Source of the DNA: Butyrivibrio sp.
GTDB lineage: Bacteria > Bacillota > Clostridia > Lachnospirales > Lachnospiraceae
Assembly (NCBI GenBank): GCA_017615275.1
Contig: JAGAAO010000071.1
Location: 30,224 to 94,223, forward strand
Length of the DNA stretch: 64,000 nucleotides
Direction of reading: 5' to 3'
In this document: piece after piece, positions 60,911 through 64,000 of the stretch
Position numbering within the stretch: position 1 is the stretch's first letter
Layout: the number at the start of each line of letters is the position of its first letter
The notes under the pieces: generated by a model
Database searches by the model: none
The model's input: only the letters and a program-made list of their open reading frames with translations
What the model was told of the DNA's origin: nothing
Translations under genes and position numbers: made by a program

Positions 60911-61578
60911 TCAGAGAAAAATGTAATACGTACAAAGATAGGATTATCAAAGGATATGTTTTATTTTTTTGCGCATTAGTGGCTTTGCTGGGATGTGTTT
61001 TTATAAGAAATATAATAAGCATTGGTAAGGTCAAGGAATCTGGATTTTATTATATTGATAAAGCGGGTAAAATAGTTAATTCCACTCCTATAAAAGATGA
61101 AGATGTAACACCATTTAATGAAGACGGAATTGCGTATGTTAGAGGAATGCGCAATGGTATTCATGAGAGAGATGAGGGATTCATGAACATAAATGGTGAT
61201 TTTAAAAGTGGAAATGGTTATGACGCAGATAATATATGTGATGAGTTTTGTTTTCCTCTTATTGTTATTTCAGTAGATTCAGTTGAAGTAATTGATAAAA
61301 ATATGAACGTACTGGTGGAAAAAGAGTATAGATTTGGTGATAATATATATCGTTGCTATTCTGATTTTTCGCAGGGTCTGGCGCTTTTTCAAAAAGAAGA
61401 CTGTAAAGAGAATAAAGCGTTATGTGGATTTGTAAATGAAAAACTTGAGTGGGTTATCGAACCTAAATATTCGCTTGCACAACCTTTTACTAAAGATAAA
61501 ATTGCTGCGGTACAGAATCCGGAAACTAAATTATGGGGATATGTTAAGGGTGCCGGAGATCCGAACAAATTGGTTTGA
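60907..61578 (+). CDS. Truncated paralogue of the WG-repeat protein
   Basis: The 223-residue protein has one membrane helix (about 15-37). It matches the first half of the protein upstream: SGFYYIDKAGKIVN, WVIEPKYSLAQPFTKDKIAAVQNPE (split by position about 190-214) and LWGY. It stops shortly after this point, where the neighbour continues for about 200 more residues. The remainder seems to be lost, and the long inverted repeat begins within 90 bases. The stop codon of the upstream gene overlaps this start (ATGA). Confidence 0.72.
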   Translation: MIREKCNTYKDRIIKGYVLFFCALVALLGCVFIRNIISIGKVKESGFYYIDKAGKIVNSTPIKDEDVTPFNEDGIAYVRGMRNGIHERDEGFMNINGDFKSGNGYDADNICDEFCFPLIVISVDSVEVIDKNMNVLVEKEYRFGDNIYRCYSDFSQGLALFQKEDCKENKALCGFVNEKLEWVIEPKYSLAQPFTKDKIAAVQNPETKLWGYVKGAGDPNKLV

Positions 61579-61661
61579 ATGTCGGTTTGAATAAAACAGA
61601 AAAGGCGATATTACTCCGAGTTCGTCTTCCTTAATTTCTACGGCACTGAAACCTGCATCGA

Positions 61662-62082
61662 CTTCATGGGGCGCTGCTGCGGTCAAGTTATTTGCATTTT
61701 TGAGCCTTGAGCGGAAAACCCCATTTTCTAATGTTCCGATAGCTGCTTTTCGTGCTCATGCGTGAACATGTCTGACGAAGATCAGCGCTGCCTTTTTAAA
61801 ACAGATAGTCATAGCACGCCTTGCGTGCGTAGAAATAAAGAATGCAATTCATCTTTCAAACTCGAAGAGCTTGGAAAGTGAGTTGAATTCTTTATTTCAG
61901 GTGCTTTGCACCGTATGACTATCTGAGCAAATCGCTGATCGAGGAGTTTTGTTCTAAGCATGAGCAATAAACGAAAAGCAGCCGGAACATCTGAGAAAAT
62001 GCGGGTTTTCCGGTGGCGAAAAAATGCAAATGACTGACCGTAGTGAGCCCAAGGGCGTGCCCGGACAATGCGCTGTATGAAG
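61662..62082. repeat. 420-base imperfect inverted repeat with symmetrical side hairpins
   Basis: Paired blocks from outside to centre: CTTCAT 61662/62077; CGGTCA 61680/62035; ATTTGCATTTT 61690/62021; GGAAAACC 61713/62004; CATTTTCT 61722/61994; ATGTTCCG 61731/61983; GCTGCTTTTCGT 61742/61971; GCTCATGC 61754/61958; GATCAGCG 61780/61933; CAGATAGTCATA 61802/61914; GAAATAAAGAAT 61832/61887. Side hairpins GCACGC/GCGTGC (61814) and GGTGC/GCACC (61900) sit at matching points, and the tip is CTTTC/GAAAG (61853-61878). Confidence 0.9.
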
Positions 62083-62155
62083 AAGCTAAGGGCGCGAAAT
62101 ACTGTGTAAATGTTTCGGGTTAATGAATTGGGTTAAAAAAACATTAAATTAGCCC

Positions 62156-62183
62156 TTACAAATGACGCAAAATGTAGTATCAT
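62156..62183 (+). promoter_or_regulatory. Possible promoter of cbiA
   Basis: TTACAA (62156-62161) and TATCAT (62178-62183) at 16-base spacing lie 27 bases before the start codon. No cobalamin riboswitch is visible here, unlike the main operon. Confidence 0.4.
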
Positions 62184-62209
62184 AGTGAGTGACAAATTAA
62201 CATCAAGGG

Positions 62210-63604
62210 GTGGCTATGATAAATAATTTTCCGAGGGTAATGATTTGCGGCACCGGAAGCGGCAGCGGCAAAACCATGGTAACATGTGCAATTCTGAGAA
62301 TTCTTGAACGAAAAGGATACAAACCCGCAGTTTTCAAATGCGGTCCTGATTACATCGATCCAATTTTTCACAAAACAGTTTTAGAAGTACCGTCCAGAAA
62401 CCTGGATATTTTCATGGCAGGAAGAGAAGGAATCCTTCGAACTCTTGAAAGAGGAAGAGAAGGAAGAGACTTTGGAGTTATAGAGGGCGTCATGGGCTTC
62501 TATGACGGAATCAGTATGTCGGGTATCGAAGGATCAAGCTTTGATATCAGCAGGGAGACGGAAACACCTGCAATACTTGTTATAAATGCAAAAGGAATGG
62601 GAATGTCCATAATACCTTTGATACAGGGATTCTGCGGATACGCGGGAGGAATCAACAACCCGATCAGAGGAATAATCCTTAACAATATTTCTCCGATGGT
62701 TGCAAAAGAGATATCGACCGTGATCGAGGAAGAGATACACGTACCTGTGATCGGATATTTGCCGCATCTTAAAGACGCAGATATAGACAGTAGACACCTG
62801 GGACTCGTTCTTCCGAATGAGGTTCCCGATATATTAAAAAAGATTGATTCAATAGCGGATAAGCTTGAAGAGACACTTGATTTTGAGAGACTACTCGATA
62901 TTGCCGATAAGGCTGAGAGCCTTCATACAGAGAAGAGCAGTTTTGCGCTCCCTCTTTGCGCTGAGCCCACAGAAGGCGGGCCGCTCAAAGTTGCGATAGC
63001 AAAAGACGAGGCATTCTGCTTCTATTATGAAGATAATTTTGATCTTATGAGAGATATGGGATTGGAACTTGAGTTCTTTTCACCCATTCATGATAAAAGG
63101 CTTCCTAAAGCGGATGGATACATTTTCGGAGGAGGATATCCCGAGCTTCACGCAGAAGAGCTATCCTCAAACAAGACTATGCTTAAGGATATTAAAGCCG
63201 CGGCGGATAGAAATGTTCCTATTATCGCTGAATGCGGAGGATTTATGTACCTTCAGGAAGAGCTTGAGGACAAAGACGGCAAGGCCTATAAGATGGTCGG
63301 AGCAATTCCGGGTAAGTCACATATGACCGATAAGCTTGTACGATTCGGCTACGTGACGATTACCGCAGCCAAAGACAATACATATCTCAAACCGTTTGAA
63401 TGTATTAACGGACATGAGTTCCACTATTACGATTCTACGGACAACGGTGATGCATGCATGATCACCAAGGGGCTTAGGAACCGCACTTGGGAAGGAATAC
63501 AGATAAGAGGTAATCTGTTTGCGGGATTCCCGCATTTGTACTATCCTTCATGTATGGCATTCATCGAAAGATTTGCAGCAGGGATGCTTGTGATGAGGGG
63601 GTGA
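62210..63604 (+). CDS. cbiA: Cobyrinate a,c-diamide synthase CbiA
   Basis: CbiA amidates the a and c side chains of cobyrinate with glutamine and ATP, the step after the pathway encoded at 36-48 kb. The 464-residue protein, starting at 62217 in practice (ATG following GGGGTGGCT; the frame begins 62210), has the P-loop-like GTGSGSGKTMVTCAIL (about 13-28), FKCGPDYIDPIFH (about 43-55) and a C-terminal glutaminase with the nucleophile Cys in AECGGFMYLQEEL (about 342-354). It stands apart from the operon and has no riboswitch. Confidence 0.92.
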   Translation: MAMINNFPRVMICGTGSGSGKTMVTCAILRILERKGYKPAVFKCGPDYIDPIFHKTVLEVPSRNLDIFMAGREGILRTLERGREGRDFGVIEGVMGFYDGISMSGIEGSSFDISRETETPAILVINAKGMGMSIIPLIQGFCGYAGGINNPIRGIILNNISPMVAKEISTVIEEEIHVPVIGYLPHLKDADIDSRHLGLVLPNEVPDILKKIDSIADKLEETLDFERLLDIADKAESLHTEKSSFALPLCAEPTEGGPLKVAIAKDEAFCFYYEDNFDLMRDMGLELEFFSPIHDKRLPKADGYIFGGGYPELHAEELSSNKTMLKDIKAAADRNVPIIAECGGFMYLQEELEDKDGKAYKMVGAIPGKSHMTDKLVRFGYVTITAAKDNTYLKPFECINGHEFHYYDSTDNGDACMITKGLRNRTWEGIQIRGNLFAGFPHLYYPSCMAFIERFAAGMLVMRG

Positions 63605-63610
63605 AAGATA

Positions 63611-63808
63611 ATGAAAATACATCTTTGTAAAGGCGATGAGACTCTTGAGCAGGCTCTTGAATATATCAATGAGCATGACTCCGAGGGAAGGAAATTTACT
63701 TGTGACAAAGAAAAAGACAGGTGCTATGTAGGAGATAAGACATTTGGTTCCGCACCTGTACTTGTAAATTACAAAAACAATTATTGGGCGCTCAGACTTG
63801 CAGAGTGA
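63611..63808 (+). CDS. Small protein of unknown function after cbiA (65 residues)
   Basis: This small acidic protein has three cysteines (HLCKGD, FTCDKEKDRCYVGD) and ends NNYWALRLAE. Its ribosome site GGGGGTGAAAG, its position six bases after cbiA and the terminator behind it support a real gene. I do not recognise it. Spaced cysteines could bind metal, but nothing proves it. Confidence 0.6.
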   Translation: MKIHLCKGDETLEQALEYINEHDSEGRKFTCDKEKDRCYVGDKTFGSAPVLVNYKNNYWALRLAE

Positions 63809-63829
63809 TGAGGCGTGCCTGAATCAAAA

Positions 63830-63864
63830 AAAGAGTTGCGAAGATCTTTTCGCGACTCTTTTTA
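63830..63864 (+). terminator. Intrinsic terminator
   Basis: AAAGAGTTGCGAA pairs with TTCGCGACTCTTT (one G-U pair), followed by TTTTTAG. It closes the cbiA unit. Confidence 0.9.
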
Positions 63865-63922
63865 GTACCATAAAAGTGTAGTTGTTAGAGAGTAATTACC
63901 TCTGACATCTGCACTTATTTTT

Positions 63923-63928
63923 TATAAT
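63923..63928 (+). promoter_or_regulatory. -10 box of the last gene in the window
   Basis: A perfect TATAAT, with CTGACA at 63902-63907 as an imperfect -35 at 15-base spacing, precedes the ribosome site GGGGAG. Confidence 0.45.
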
Positions 63929-63944
63929 AAGGGGAGTAATTGGT

Positions 63945-64000
63945 ATGACGAGGCTCTTTTTGGATTATCACATCCGGCAACAAAAACTGTCATCCAACCC
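63945..64000 (+). CDS. Start of a gene cut by the window edge
   Basis: ATG 63945 lies 8 bases after GGGGAG and the frame MTRLFLDYHIRQQ stays open to the window edge. Too little is present to suggest a function. Confidence 0.5.
   Translation, partial: MTRLFLDYHIRQQKLSSN

Larger units (their letters stand above)
61579..62209. other. Non-coding region with the long inverted repeat and cbiA leader
   Basis: The region contains no supportable gene. Most of it (61662-62082) is the inverted repeat described separately; the last part holds the candidate cbiA promoter. Confidence 0.7.

Noticed and set aside
61662-62082. An insertion sequence
   Set aside because: No transposase or fragment of one can be read between or beside the arms, so only a non-autonomous element or a structured RNA remains possible.
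1-64000. tRNA or rRNA genes
   Set aside because: No sequence with tRNA arms or rRNA signatures was recognised by eye; a dedicated search was not possible.

Overview
The window looks like a piece of chromosome from an anaerobic Firmicute of the class Clostridia, most likely a Lachnospiraceae of the Butyrivibrio/Pseudobutyrivibrio kind. This is an inference. It rests on the classic Firmicutes order priA-def-fmt-Zn peptidase ... rsmB-rlmN-PP2C-prkC-rsgA, a DAP-type MurE, an oxygen-independent (cobalt-early) B12 pathway, a monomeric [FeFe] hydrogenase and c-di-GMP-I riboswitches. Almost every gene is on the + strand; the aldo/keto reductase at 51.4-52.3 kb is the only convincing minus-strand gene.

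1-29 kb is mostly housekeeping: the 3' part of secDF, recJ, murE, priA, def-fmt, a membrane zinc peptidase, an ABC exporter pair with a phosphopantetheinyl transferase (apparently inserted into the conserved cluster), rsmB, rlmN, a PP2C phosphatase and PASTA kinase pair, rsgA and mgsA. A large adenosine-deaminase-like protein with an extra C-terminal nucleotide-binding-like domain follows. Next comes a response regulator/ABC transporter/histidine kinase cassette that also encodes an erythromycin-esterase-like protein.

30-36 kb is accessory. It starts with a 700-base non-coding stretch holding seven consecutive hairpins and then a helically phased array of eight TTACGTGA-type sites. After that come small membrane or secreted unknowns, a c-di-GMP riboswitch with its terminator, three equally spaced TATGCCT/AGGCATA dyads, and a membrane-anchored SGNH-type protein with a very acidic tail.

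36-50 kb is a B12 operon behind a cobalamin riboswitch. It holds an exported CbiK-like chelatase fused to a NEAT-like domain, a BtuF-like lipoprotein with a similar domain, cbiC, cbiD, cbiF, a FecCD-type permease and ATPase, a cbiG-cbiH fusion, a cbiJ-cbiE-cbiT fusion, an ECF S-component-like protein and a monomeric [FeFe] hydrogenase. cbiA stands apart at 62.2 kb behind its own candidate promoter.

52-61.6 kb is a type VII secretion toxin locus: two small partner proteins, a toxin, and an island of immunity genes that includes a duplicated Imm42-like gene and broken fragments. A second c-di-GMP riboswitch and two WG-repeat membrane proteins follow, the second truncated. Directly downstream lies a 420-base imperfect inverted repeat with symmetrical side hairpins. 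The phased array, the long inverted repeat, the dyad triplet, a four-copy dispersed structured repeat and the NEAT-CbiK protein are the most unusual items.
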